Shown here: positions 26,413 through 34,417 of the stretch, in pieces
Position numbering within the stretch: position 1 is the stretch's first letter
Layout of the letters: every line of letters starts with the position of its first letter
NCBI GenBank assembly: GCA_030388725.1
Contig: CP128858.1
Location: 1-59,070 of the forward strand
Length of the DNA: 59,070 nucleotides
Direction: 5' to 3'
From: Prodigiosinella aquatilis
GTDB lineage: Bacteria > Pseudomonadota > Gammaproteobacteria > Enterobacterales > Enterobacteriaceae
The notes under the pieces: generated by a model
Seen by the model: the letters and a program-made list of their open reading frames with translations, nothing else
Told to the model about the DNA's origin: nothing
Database searches by the model: none
Program-made: the position numbers and the translations under genes

Positions 26413-27054
26413 TTACTGCGGGGTGATGGCCTGACTGGAAGGCACCGGCCCCAGTGTATTGGAGGGCAGATTGTCGATATCCGCCTCAATCATCAGCGCG
26501 ACGCGCTGGCTCAGGGTGCCCATGTCGGTATCCCCCTGATAAAGCGGAAAAGCCGCAATGGTATTGTCCGGACGCGGGGTGGCGACGTTAACCAGAAACG
26601 TGGTCGGCGTGGCGATGGGCAAGCCATTGCCAAAAAACGTCATGATTTCACCCGCCAGCGGCTCATTGGCGCCGCGTTTACGGGGAATAAGGGCCACCGG
26701 AAAGGACGTATCACCATAGCCGTCAAGCGTATAGGGATAAACCTTAATGCCGACCTCCTCTGCCCACTGCTTTAACTTCGGGTCGAATTTCGCGCTGTAC
26801 GGACACCCCCGCTGCATAAACACCACGATGGCATAATTGTTCAGGTTCACCTCGCGCCCGTCGGTGAGCGTCATCATGTGCGGCGCACGATTTGAGGGAA
26901 TACGCGCCTGCGGTAACCCCAGGTCAGGCAGCGCCGGTGACCAGTTCGTTTGTGTCTTGGACCTTTCCAGTGCCGCTATCTGGTCGGCCACGGTTGCCTG
27001 CGCGACCAGCGGAGTCATCAGGCAAAAGAAAGGCAACAGAAGGGTAAGTTTCAC
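26413..27054 (-). CDS. trbB: TrbB, thioredoxin-fold disulfide isomerase with altered active site
   Basis: A 213-aa protein with signal peptide MKLTLLLPFFCLMTPLVAQA. The thioredoxin fold reads REVNLNNYAIVVFMQRGCPY, then KVYPYTLDGYGDTSFPVALIP and a cis-Pro segment PIATPTTFLVNV, as in F TrbB. In F the redox motif is CPYC; here it reads CPYS, so the resolving Cys is replaced. Such a protein could still isomerise or bind substrates but not act as a normal dithiol oxidase. It overlaps the preceding 70-aa gene by a few bases. Confidence 0.9.
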   Translation of the reverse strand: MKLTLLLPFFCLMTPLVAQATVADQIAALERSKTQTNWSPALPDLGLPQARIPSNRAPHMMTLTDGREVNLNNYAIVVFMQRGCPYSAKFDPKLKQWAEEVGIKVYPYTLDGYGDTSFPVALIPRKRGANEPLAGEIMTFFGNGLPIATPTTFLVNVATPRPDNTIAAFPLYQGDTDMGTLSQRVALMIEADIDNLPSNTLGPVPSSQAITPQ

Positions 27055-27263
27055 GATTTTGCCTCCCGGTTCTTCCTGCGCGCCTTACGGTGTGCGAGGA
27101 CTTCAGACGCGATGAGCACGACCAGCGACAGGATAAGGCAGGTGAAGGTTGAAAAAACCAACACCTGTCGCGTCAGCGTCGCCGAGTAGGCCAGCAACTC
27201 ACTCAGGCAGTTAGCGAGGATGCCAAGCAGAAATAACACGGCCACGACGGGCAAATTATTCAT
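27051..27263 (-). CDS. Small inner-membrane protein upstream of trbB
   Basis: 70 aa from ATG at 27261-27263, which lies inside the end of the preceding gene. Two hydrophobic segments (LPVVAVLFLLGILANCLS and VLVFSTFTCLILSLVVLI) are followed by a very basic tail. F has the pilin chaperone TraQ and TrbA in this general area, both small membrane proteins, but no sequence match is evident. Confidence 0.5.
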   Translation of the reverse strand: MNNLPVVAVLFLLGILANCLSELLAYSATLTRQVLVFSTFTCLILSLVVLIASEVLAHRKARRKNREAKS

Positions 27264-27732
27264 GTTTTTGCTCCTGTTTCCCGCCCTGAACCGCCATGCT
27301 AAAAGCCACAACGGGCTTCCGGCCTTTACGTCCCACCATCAGCCAGCGTGCGGCCAAATAGACACACGCGTAAAGCGTGGTGAGAAGCCCGTAGAGAGTA
27401 AGCAGGTTGTGATTAAACCCCGTGATATAGGTTTCACGGCTCACCTGTTCGGGGACACATTGGTAAGGTGACGGCGTGACCGGCTGCGGTAGCGCCCGTT
27501 CATTGACTGTCATGCCCGCCGGGAGAGCAGCACATCCCCATACGTTACCCGGCGCGGCCCCCTCCACCAGCCCTTCGGCCTGACGGATGACAAACGCCCT
27601 CGGCGAAGGCCAGGCATTAACCACTATAAAGAGAGAGAAAATAAACACCGGCCCGATGACCATGATATCGAGCACGAGCCTGACCGCAGCCCAGCCGGCT
27701 GCGGCGCCCGTTTTGAGCGCTGAAAGTTGCAT
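27256..27732 (-). CDS. Tra-region membrane protein, function unknown
   Basis: A 158-aa protein with two membrane segments (about 16-40 and 110-130) around a periplasmic stretch holding two Cys (NVWGCAALPAG, SPYQCVPEQ). The ATG has AGGATTTCTC before it. Its end overlaps the next small gene. It lies between the 86-aa paralogue and trbB, in the tra operon, and is probably an accessory assembly factor. Family not recognised. Confidence 0.5.
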   Translation of the reverse strand: MQLSALKTGAAAGWAAVRLVLDIMVIGPVFIFSLFIVVNAWPSPRAFVIRQAEGLVEGAAPGNVWGCAALPAGMTVNERALPQPVTPSPYQCVPEQVSRETYITGFNHNLLTLYGLLTTLYACVYLAARWLMVGRKGRKPVVAFSMAVQGGKQEQKHE

Positions 27733-27771
27733 GAGAAATCCTCGGTTCTGAAGAAGGGGTTAAACGGGGGG

Positions 27772-28032
27772 TTAGTCGGTGAGGTCTGCCGCGTAAGGCA
27801 CGATACGTTCACCGACACTCAGGAAGGAGCAGAGCAAGATGAAATCGCCCGTCCCCTGCTGTGGGCAATAGTCAAAGTTCAGCATGTCGTCCATGAAGTG
27901 CGCCTGTATCGCACTTTCCAGCGCATGACAGTCCAATCCGGGGCGCGTTGAAAATGTCACAACGTCATACTCAATGCCGGTGAACGTTTCACCTTCCCTG
28001 ATGCTTTCAATATTAAGAATAATGCTTTGCAT
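27772..28032 (-). CDS. Small tra-operon protein, paralogue of the ORF at 7579
   Basis: An 86-aa soluble acidic protein. The pattern GIEYDVVTFSTRPGLDCHAL, then QQGTGDFILLCSFLSVGERI and the end YAADLTD is shared with the product of 7579-7848. It follows traF by 15 bp. No motif gives a function; having two copies in one transfer operon suggests a real role. Confidence 0.6.
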   Translation of the reverse strand: MQSIILNIESIREGETFTGIEYDVVTFSTRPGLDCHALESAIQAHFMDDMLNFDYCPQQGTGDFILLCSFLSVGERIVPYAADLTD

Positions 28033-28046
28033 AATGGGGTCTTACT

Positions 28047-28844
28047 TTAGAAGTTAGGTTTGAAACCCGTGGCCACGTTCAGGAAGCGCTTCGCCAGGTC
28101 ATCCTGTGTCATAAAGCCATAAGCCAGCGGACGAAAGTCGCGGGAGGCCGGGTTAACCAGGAATAAAGCGGGGAAATGGCTGATGCCCATCCGGGCACTT
28201 TGCCCTGCGTCCTGGCGGCTGTCCGGCACCTGCGGGGAGATTTGGCCGTCCACGCTTACCGGGATTAACGAGATATGCCGCGTGCGGGCAAAGTCAGCCA
28301 CCACCCCGGCCATCTGCGCATCAATCGGGTCACTGCCACGATAAAAGTAAAACATCCCGTATTGAGCTGACAGTTCGCTGATGGCCTGTGCCTGCTTGGC
28401 CTGATCGCTGGCCTGCTGCAGCGGTGCCGTACTGTTGTAGTGCGGGTGTTCGAGGTTGTAGTCCAGATCGGGATGATCCAACTGAGCCACCGCAAATGAC
28501 TGGCTGAACATTGAGGCATGATCCGTCCAAAACTTCTGCCACCGCAGGAACGTCGCCGTGTTTTCGCTGGTCGGGTAGAGAATGGCGCGAGCCAAGGCCT
28601 CTCGCGTGTACCCCTTCAGCAAATTAGCCTGCTCAGTTGGCGATAGTTTGCTAAAATTCGGAACCGCCGGGGGCGGTATTGGTTCACTCCTCGACTCCTC
28701 CGGTTTTTTCTTCGGCTCGTTATACCAGTGCCAGCCAGTGAAGGGATCAACTGGTGACACCATAACGTCGGTAGGCGTTTGCCCCTTATCGGCAAACGCC
28801 GGGACGGCGCAGGTGATCAGACAAGCCAACAACACTTTTTTCAT
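28047..28844 (-). CDS. traF: TraF pilus assembly protein
   Basis: 265 aa from ATG at 28842-28844, overlapping the traN stop. A signal peptide (MKKVLLACLITCAVPAFA) is followed by the TraF pattern GWHWYNEPKKKPE, NLLKGYTREALARAILYPT and WTDHASMFSQSFAVAQLDHP. A thioredoxin-like C-terminal half (GMFYFYRGSDPIDAQ, GISHFPALFLVNP) has no CxxC. It is periplasmic and part of the pilus extension/retraction group. Confidence 0.94.
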   Translation of the reverse strand: MKKVLLACLITCAVPAFADKGQTPTDVMVSPVDPFTGWHWYNEPKKKPEESRSEPIPPPAVPNFSKLSPTEQANLLKGYTREALARAILYPTSENTATFLRWQKFWTDHASMFSQSFAVAQLDHPDLDYNLEHPHYNSTAPLQQASDQAKQAQAISELSAQYGMFYFYRGSDPIDAQMAGVVADFARTRHISLIPVSVDGQISPQVPDSRQDAGQSARMGISHFPALFLVNPASRDFRPLAYGFMTQDDLAKRFLNVATGFKPNF

Positions 28845-30736
28845 CACTTTCCTCCGGTCTGAGCGTTAACCTGTGCGGCAATGCGGTCTTTTGCTTGCTT
28901 CACCATTGCGGAGGAATCAGGGATTTTCTGGTTGGCCATCAGGTCACTGTAAAAGTCGGAAAAATTGATAAGATCAAAGTTAATGTTCTGCAGTTCCGAT
29001 ATAGTGATGCCACGGCAATTCGGCGAGTCGCCACTGCCAAAGCTTACACCGAGCTGATCACGCCGCCCCTGTTCTTGAATGATACGAGCAAGCTTGCCTC
29101 CGAACACGCAGTACACCTGCTTTTTCTGGATGCAAACACCCAGTACCGCATGGGCACAAGCTTGACCAACGCTGACCACGACTTTCTTTGCTTTTGCCTT
29201 ACCTATAGCCATTTCTTCGCTGTTGCAGTTGGCCAGTCCCACGCTGTTACCCCATCCAGAGTCAACGCAGCAGTTAGAAAAGCCCGCCATCGCCTTACGA
29301 CAGGACATTGCCTGCCCGGTGAAGGCCTTCACGTTGATCTGATCGTTTTTCACATCCTCACCGGCCGAGGCAAGCCCGGCGAGCTTCGCGACCGCCGTGT
29401 CGAAACCACTGTCCCCTGCACCTGTCGTATCATTGCAGTCACCGGTCATGCAAAAATAAGAACCTCCACACAACAGTCCCTCTGAGGTGTAGGTAGTCTG
29501 ACACTGATAAGTGATGGTTTGATGGGTGCAATATCCACTCGTCGATTCTGAACATGATGTTCCAGTAGCGGTGCAATTGGCATTACTTATATAAGTCCCA
29601 CAAGTACCCAAAGAGTCGGAAGGGACGTAATATTCATCAGTATATTGCCAACAGTCACTACTAACAGTTTGGCCATCAATTACTTTGGTACCACCCTCCG
29701 ATGAACAAACTGTGTTTATTAAATTCCCTGTACTTTTATCAAAGTTGCATGATTCGGTAAAAGTTACTTGCGGAATCCATACTCTTTTTTCTGTTTTGAC
29801 AACCAACGTAACTCTGATTTGATATATTCCACTTTTGAATGCATTCGCTCTTGTATCAGCATCTTGTTTTGCGAAATTACACCAAAAACCTGAACATCCA
29901 TTTGTACTTGAAAAATGGAAAGTCAGCGCCTGACCGCTGACCAATGTGTATCCCACAGAACGATCAAGGCTATGGTCAAACTCATTAACCCAATTACCTA
30001 ATGCTGTATTGAAGCCACCATCAGCATATGTAAAAGAAGAATTTAAAAAGGTTGTACTAAAAGATCCGGCTCCAGATTTTCCTGTGCGCGTTATATGCAT
30101 ATTCCCGCTGACAACCACGCCATTAACAGTAGGCGTAAACCCATAATAAATACCTAGGTTACCGTCATAGCGAAAGAAAAAATCCGAGTTTGTTAAAGTG
30201 ATAGTTTGCTCTGTTGATTCAACAGACCAGTGCCCTGAAGCTGCTCCTGTTCTTGCACAGGTCTCAACAGTGCCAACATCCTTGTCACAGGAGTAATTTT
30301 CAAATGCCGTCTTAGAAACAACTGATGAAGTACATTGCGAATTAGTACCATTAGCAATGGTAGATGAATTCAATTCTGCATTTTTACCATTAGTTATGAA
30401 GGTAGCGGTCGAATCGATGGTTACCGCCGGGTTTGATGTTGACGAACTTATTACTGTCTGCGCAGTATCATTACTTTGCACCGCACTTGTGCCTGCATCT
30501 GCTAATCCGTTATCTCCGCCACTTACCCCACCATAATAACTACTTTGCGATGGATTGGCTGTATATCCTGAGATGGTTCCAGATATTACTCCGGTATCGT
30601 TCAGCGCATTAATTCCAAGCCCGGATGATTGTTTAGCCTCCGTCGTCCCCTGATTGAAAGCGTCATCCATGTTGTCCGATCGCGCCCCAAAACTTACAAT
30701 GAAGCAGGCAACCAGTAATCCAACTCTCGCTTTCAT
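28844..30736 (-). CDS. traN: TraN mating-pair stabilisation adhesin
   Basis: 630 aa from ATG at 30734-30736 with GAGGGG upstream, overlapping the trbC stop. A signal peptide is followed by a large Cys-rich outer-membrane protein. C-terminal TraN features include GQAMSCRKAMAGFSNCCVDS and AHAVLGVCIQKKQVYCVFGG. TraN on the donor binds a recipient outer-membrane protein, and its tip domain decides which one. The DNA for the first two thirds (about 29480-30710) is visibly more AT-rich than the conserved 3' third, as expected if the recognition part was exchanged by recombination. Confidence 0.94.
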   Translation of the reverse strand: MKARVGLLVACFIVSFGARSDNMDDAFNQGTTEAKQSSGLGINALNDTGVISGTISGYTANPSQSSYYGGVSGGDNGLADAGTSAVQSNDTAQTVISSSTSNPAVTIDSTATFITNGKNAELNSSTIANGTNSQCTSSVVSKTAFENYSCDKDVGTVETCARTGAASGHWSVESTEQTITLTNSDFFFRYDGNLGIYYGFTPTVNGVVVSGNMHITRTGKSGAGSFSTTFLNSSFTYADGGFNTALGNWVNEFDHSLDRSVGYTLVSGQALTFHFSSTNGCSGFWCNFAKQDADTRANAFKSGIYQIRVTLVVKTEKRVWIPQVTFTESCNFDKSTGNLINTVCSSEGGTKVIDGQTVSSDCWQYTDEYYVPSDSLGTCGTYISNANCTATGTSCSESTSGYCTHQTITYQCQTTYTSEGLLCGGSYFCMTGDCNDTTGAGDSGFDTAVAKLAGLASAGEDVKNDQINVKAFTGQAMSCRKAMAGFSNCCVDSGWGNSVGLANCNSEEMAIGKAKAKKVVVSVGQACAHAVLGVCIQKKQVYCVFGGKLARIIQEQGRRDQLGVSFGSGDSPNCRGITISELQNINFDLINFSDFYSDLMANQKIPDSSAMVKQAKDRIAAQVNAQTGGK

Positions 30737-31353
30737 AATTTGCCCCTCAAAATATCGCGGGCCGTTGCCGCACAATCTCCCTTATCAGCAATTTTTTCTA
30801 GAGCCTGGTACAAAGATAGGCTGCCGCGAATAACATCAAAATGACCAGGACAGGTTACAACGAGCGCCGGGACTGCCTTAATGCCATATTGCTGGTACAG
30901 CGTCGGGTCGATCTGGACCCCCACCTGCTTGTCCTTCTTTGACAGATCGAACATCACCGAGGCAGTTTTTCGAAAATCATTGTCCAGCAGACCGCGAAGA
31001 GTGGCAGGAATGCCGAAGCGCCGTGCGTCCTGTAGCATCGGCAGCACGCCTTCTTCGGGAATGCCGAGGCTTACAAAATACACAGCCCGTGGCGTGGTGC
31101 GTTCCACACTGTTCAGATCCGCCTGCGACGCAGCAATTTCATTTTGAAACTGTGACACCCTGCCCTGCTGAACATCTGGTAGGATGATGTTCGAACCCCT
31201 CAGTTGTGCTTGAAACTGTTCTAGTTCCCGTTGCTGTTGCTTCATGTACATCATGTCGTTAGCCGACACGATGGGTTGCTCCGCTGCCTGCGCAAATCGG
31301 ACATAGAGCAGCGTGACACAGAGGCTCAGTGCCGTAATCAGAAGTTTGTTCAT
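30733..31353 (-). CDS. trbC: TrbC pilus assembly protein
   Basis: 206 aa from ATG at 31351-31353 with TAAGGACC upstream. A signal peptide (MNKLLITALSLCVTLLYVRF) is followed by TPRAVYFVSLGIPEEGVLPM, RFGIPATLRGLLDNDF and YGIKAVPALVVTCPGHFDVI, the pattern of F TrbC (type-F assembly protein with a thioredoxin-like fold). It is periplasmic and needed before pilus elongation. It lies 8 bp after traU. Confidence 0.93.
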   Translation of the reverse strand: MNKLLITALSLCVTLLYVRFAQAAEQPIVSANDMMYMKQQQRELEQFQAQLRGSNIILPDVQQGRVSQFQNEIAASQADLNSVERTTPRAVYFVSLGIPEEGVLPMLQDARRFGIPATLRGLLDNDFRKTASVMFDLSKKDKQVGVQIDPTLYQQYGIKAVPALVVTCPGHFDVIRGSLSLYQALEKIADKGDCAATARDILRGKL

Positions 31354-31361
31354 AATGGTCC

Positions 31362-32354
31362 TTACAAATAAACACAGTTGCGTTTTCGCCACATGAGGTA
31401 GCCGAAATTCTTTTTGGAGGCCGGGGAGTTATGTGTTGAGCCCCATAGTTGCGTGGAGGTACCAAACGGATGGCAATCACTAGGTTCCGGATACATATTG
31501 ACCATCTGATAGCGCCATCGTGATTTCGGGATAATTGGAGACGGATACTCGTAACATACCGCCACGTCCGCCCCGACCGTCTCCATCAGCAAGCCCTCCC
31601 TGTGCAGTTTGAACGCCATCCGTTCACTGACCAGCACCGAGGCCTCCAGCGGCGAGAACTCGTTACTGGTATAACCGGTGAAGGGATACATCGAACCCTG
31701 AGCACCCGCACACCAAAAAAGTGGGTCTAACGGCATGCCCGCAGTCGAGGCAATGGAGTCTGCTGCGCAGGCACCCTGAGCCAGCAGGTTGGAAAACAGG
31801 CTCACCTCTGGATTAAGGATCATAGCCAGTGTGCTATCGTTCCAAAGTGGGTCCACCTCAGAGAGATAGGCAATATCCATGTCCCCCGTCTGCATGCAGC
31901 CCATTGTGGTAAGAATGTTCAGCCAGTAAATCAGTGGATACTTGTACCAGTGCACATGGTAAAATGCCCCTGGCGACGGTTTATCACTCTGCCCACCCGT
32001 CCCTGTCCCGGTACGCCCGAGGTTGATTTTGAAACCGCCCATGTTAACCATAACACCCGGCTCACGCGTCACATCGGTGAGTGCCATAGGCTCCCAGAAA
32101 CCAATGGCTAGTCCCAAGCGATAAAATATACCGTAGGGACAAAGCTGGATCGGCGAAGCAGGATTAGGTGTGTCGGGATGCGAACCGGATGCCAGTTGAA
32201 TACTGCCGAGCGTCATGGGAAACAGGCATTTCCAACAGACGTCGCTAATGGGGTTTACCCAGCGACCGTCACCGGCGTTAGCGCTTGCGCCGTGCGCCAG
32301 TGTACACAACATACCTCCCCATATTAAGGTGAGACAGAGAATGAGTCTACGCAT
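31362..32354 (-). CDS. traU: TraU mating-channel protein
   Basis: 330 aa from ATG at 32352-32354 (GGAGG upstream), the same length as F TraU. A signal peptide is followed by VNPISDVCWKCLFPMTLGSI, PYGIFYRLGLAIGFWEPMAL, DVTREPGVMVNMGGFKI and WYKYPLIYWLNILTTMGC. It is Cys-rich and periplasmic. TraU is needed for DNA transfer itself. The start lies inside the previous gene. Confidence 0.95.
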   Translation of the reverse strand: MRRLILCLTLIWGGMLCTLAHGASANAGDGRWVNPISDVCWKCLFPMTLGSIQLASGSHPDTPNPASPIQLCPYGIFYRLGLAIGFWEPMALTDVTREPGVMVNMGGFKINLGRTGTGTGGQSDKPSPGAFYHVHWYKYPLIYWLNILTTMGCMQTGDMDIAYLSEVDPLWNDSTLAMILNPEVSLFSNLLAQGACAADSIASTAGMPLDPLFWCAGAQGSMYPFTGYTSNEFSPLEASVLVSERMAFKLHREGLLMETVGADVAVCYEYPSPIIPKSRWRYQMVNMYPEPSDCHPFGTSTQLWGSTHNSPASKKNFGYLMWRKRNCVYL

Positions 32355-32890
32355 TCGTCCTCCGACTGCTGTATGAGTGGCACGATCTTCCAGCCTAGTT
32401 TTGAGCAACTGTCAATGAACCGAGCTAGAAATTTCTGCGAATGACCACTCTGCATGTGGAGAGCTATATCCTCATCAATGTCATAGTCCAACGTGGTGAG
32501 ATAATCCAGCCGCGTTCTTTCCACCTCAAGGGCAATCCTATTAAACGTATCGCCCGGCAGCAGGGACTCAAGACCCTCTGCGCTGGATAACGTATAGCCC
32601 TCTCGTTGGAGACTCCTGAGAAAACCAAACAAGATGGCATCAAAATAGGCTTCGTTCATCATGAGATGAAGGGCTTTCCCGGTGATGACTGCCTGGTATC
32701 TGTGCAGCGTTGAACGGGTCTCATCGTCCGCCAGCGCGTCATACAATGGTTCGTCACGTTGAGTTTCCGATTTATCACCAAACCTGAAGTAGATTTTGAT
32801 GACTACTGCGAGGAGAATAAAAATGAAGACTTCCAGTAAAAATACCTTTTGGTAAGTGGTCAGTGATACGAAAAGATCAAGAATGCTCAT
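32324..32890 (-). CDS. Single-span membrane protein between traW and traU
   Basis: A 188-aa protein. One membrane segment near the N-terminus (VFLLEVFIFILLAVVIKIYF) is followed by an acidic helical cytoplasmic domain (SETQRDEPLYDALADDETR, then IDEDIALHMQSGHSQ). The 3' end overlaps traU by 31 nt. Not known from F. It may anchor the TraC ATPase or the channel; that is speculation from the topology. Confidence 0.5.
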   Translation of the reverse strand: MSILDLFVSLTTYQKVFLLEVFIFILLAVVIKIYFRFGDKSETQRDEPLYDALADDETRSTLHRYQAVITGKALHLMMNEAYFDAILFGFLRSLQREGYTLSSAEGLESLLPGDTFNRIALEVERTRLDYLTTLDYDIDEDIALHMQSGHSQKFLARFIDSCSKLGWKIVPLIQQSEDECVDSFSVSP

Positions 32891-32896
32891 ACTTAT

Positions 32897-33094
32897 TCAA
32901 CCTTCAGCTACATGATGTGGCGGTGTGGGACGCGGCTGTTCAGGCAAGATTTCTGGGGGGACGGGGGGTGAGACTGTTTTTTTCAGCCCCCTGCGTTTAG
33001 AGTAATAAAGTAAGTAAATGAGCAGAAACACATCCAAAAAAAGAACAAACTGTGCCTGATGGCTATGAATATCGATGTTCGCCAGGCTGTCCAT
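32897..33094 (-). CDS. Small single-span membrane protein
   Basis: 65 aa from ATG at 33092-33094, overlapping the previous stop (TGATG). One hydrophobic helix (FVLFLDVFLLIYLLYY) is followed by a basic stop-transfer (SKRRGLKK) and a proline-rich tail (PPVPPEILPEQPRPTPP). It is tightly packed in the tra operon. Function unknown. Confidence 0.5.
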   Translation of the reverse strand: MDSLANIDIHSHQAQFVLFLDVFLLIYLLYYSKRRGLKKTVSPPVPPEILPEQPRPTPPHHVAEG

Positions 33095-33369
33095 CACTCG
33101 CTCCTTTCTTTAGAAAGAGGCCCATGACGCTGGAGCACCGTGCGAATATCGTGGTCACTCAGTGACGCCAGGATGAGCGAGCTGCGAAGCTCGGCGCTCA
33201 GGGCCAGCAGCGTCTGCAGAGCCGCGCGGATAACCACCGATTCGGTGTAAAGTGGGTGTTCTTCGGTCATGGCCCGCAGGCCGTTTTTATCGGTGTCGCC
33301 CAGCCGCACGGTGGTGGCAAAGCGTTTGATGTTATCCGCGTCGTGATTGTCTTTAACGCAGTGATTCAT
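33094..33369 (-). CDS. Small protein with possible ribbon-helix-helix fold
   Basis: A 91-aa protein. The stretch RFATTVRLGDTDKNGLRAMT followed by YTESVVIRAALQTLL fits a beta strand plus two helices, as in ribbon-helix-helix regulators. The C-terminal half is helical. It overlaps both traW (ATGA) and the next gene, so it is translationally coupled in the operon. It could be an internal regulator of transfer; the fold call is tentative. Confidence 0.45.
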   Translation of the reverse strand: MNHCVKDNHDADNIKRFATTVRLGDTDKNGLRAMTEEHPLYTESVVIRAALQTLLALSAELRSSLILASLSDHDIRTVLQRHGPLSKERSE

Positions 33370-33986
33370 TTCAGTGCCACCTCCTCGACCTTGAGCGTCC
33401 TGTCGTCGCGGCTGATACGTACCGGCGTATGCTCGAAGCCAAATTTTGTTGTCAGGGTGCCGTACTGGTCGAAGTACACCGGTTCATCCAGCGCATTGCT
33501 GCTGTCCCGGATATTGCCGTTCACCAGAATGACTTTGAAATTAACCTGCCCGGCCAGCTGCTGTTTCACCCACTTCATCTGCGCAGGGTTGTCGCCGTCA
33601 ATGAAGTACAGGGTTTCGCTAAACGGCACTTTATCCAGCGGATTGACCTGGTCACCGGCACGGGCGATGACGTTACCGCGCATATCGCGGATAGTTTCAC
33701 GCACGGTAAACGTCGGGTCATAGTGCAGCGTGCGGTCGGCTTTCGCCGAGGTCAGGCCCGCCACCGGATCGGGGCGAACGGCGTGGGCTTTCACCCTGGC
33801 TTCGGCTTCGCGCTGGATCCTGTCCATCTCACCGCTGTCTTTCATGCCATGCAGGCGCTGACCGATAAAATCCAGCAGGTCAGGCTCGGCTATCGGAAAC
33901 AAATGACCAATAGTGCCGAGATCTTTTGCCCCTGCTGACAGGCTGAATAAGCCTGCCAGCAGGCAGATAACCCACCGTGATGTCAT
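33366..33986 (-). CDS. traW: TraW pilus assembly protein
   Basis: A 206-aa protein with signal peptide MTSRWVICLLAGLFSLSAGA. The TraW pattern KDLGTIGHLFPIAEPDLLDF, FTVRETIRDMRGNVIARAGD, NPLDKVPFSETLYFIDGDN and VYFDQYGTLTTKFGFEHTPV follows. It is periplasmic, interacts with TrbC, and acts before pilus extension. ATGA overlaps on both sides show coupled translation with trbI and the 91-aa gene. Confidence 0.95.
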   Translation of the reverse strand: MTSRWVICLLAGLFSLSAGAKDLGTIGHLFPIAEPDLLDFIGQRLHGMKDSGEMDRIQREAEARVKAHAVRPDPVAGLTSAKADRTLHYDPTFTVRETIRDMRGNVIARAGDQVNPLDKVPFSETLYFIDGDNPAQMKWVKQQLAGQVNFKVILVNGNIRDSSNALDEPVYFDQYGTLTTKFGFEHTPVRISRDDRTLKVEEVALK

Positions 33987-34417
33987 GGTGCCTCCTGCAT
34001 GCGGTGGGCAATGTCCGCCTGGATCTGAGGCGTGATGTCCAGTACGGGCGTCACCACCGCCGGCGGCACCAGGATCAGGTCACCGTGCGCCTGCTGCCAG
34101 TCATTCAGGCTGGCTTTAAGCGCCTGATCAAACCGGGTGGTCAACACCCGTGCGCTGTTCTCATCCAGCTGCTTTTTAGCCGACTGCTGCATAAACAGAT
34201 CGATAGTGCCCTTCATGTCAAAGACCACCGTCCGGCACTGAAATTGTTGAGCGACCAGTGCACTGATACCGGCACACACCGTGACCAGCAGCAGTGTCAG
34301 CAACAGTGCCACCGCCCCAGCCCGCACGAATTTCTTGTTGAAAAAACCGGCCTTACTGGCCGGTGTGATGCTGATGCCCTGCCTGACGTTTTGCGCATCG
34401 ATATCGGTTTCATTCAC
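33983..34417 (-). CDS. trbI: TrbI pilus-retraction protein
   Basis: 144 aa from GTG at 34415-34417. A cytoplasmic N-terminus is followed by one membrane span (AVALLLTLLLVTVCAGISAL) and a periplasmic coiled part with TVVFDMKGTIDLFMQQSAKK, as in F TrbI. It lies between traC and traW exactly as in F. It affects pilus length and retraction. Confidence 0.9.
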   Translation of the reverse strand: MNETDIDAQNVRQGISITPASKAGFFNKKFVRAGAVALLLTLLLVTVCAGISALVAQQFQCRTVVFDMKGTIDLFMQQSAKKQLDENSARVLTTRFDQALKASLNDWQQAHGDLILVPPAVVTPVLDITPQIQADIAHRMQEAP

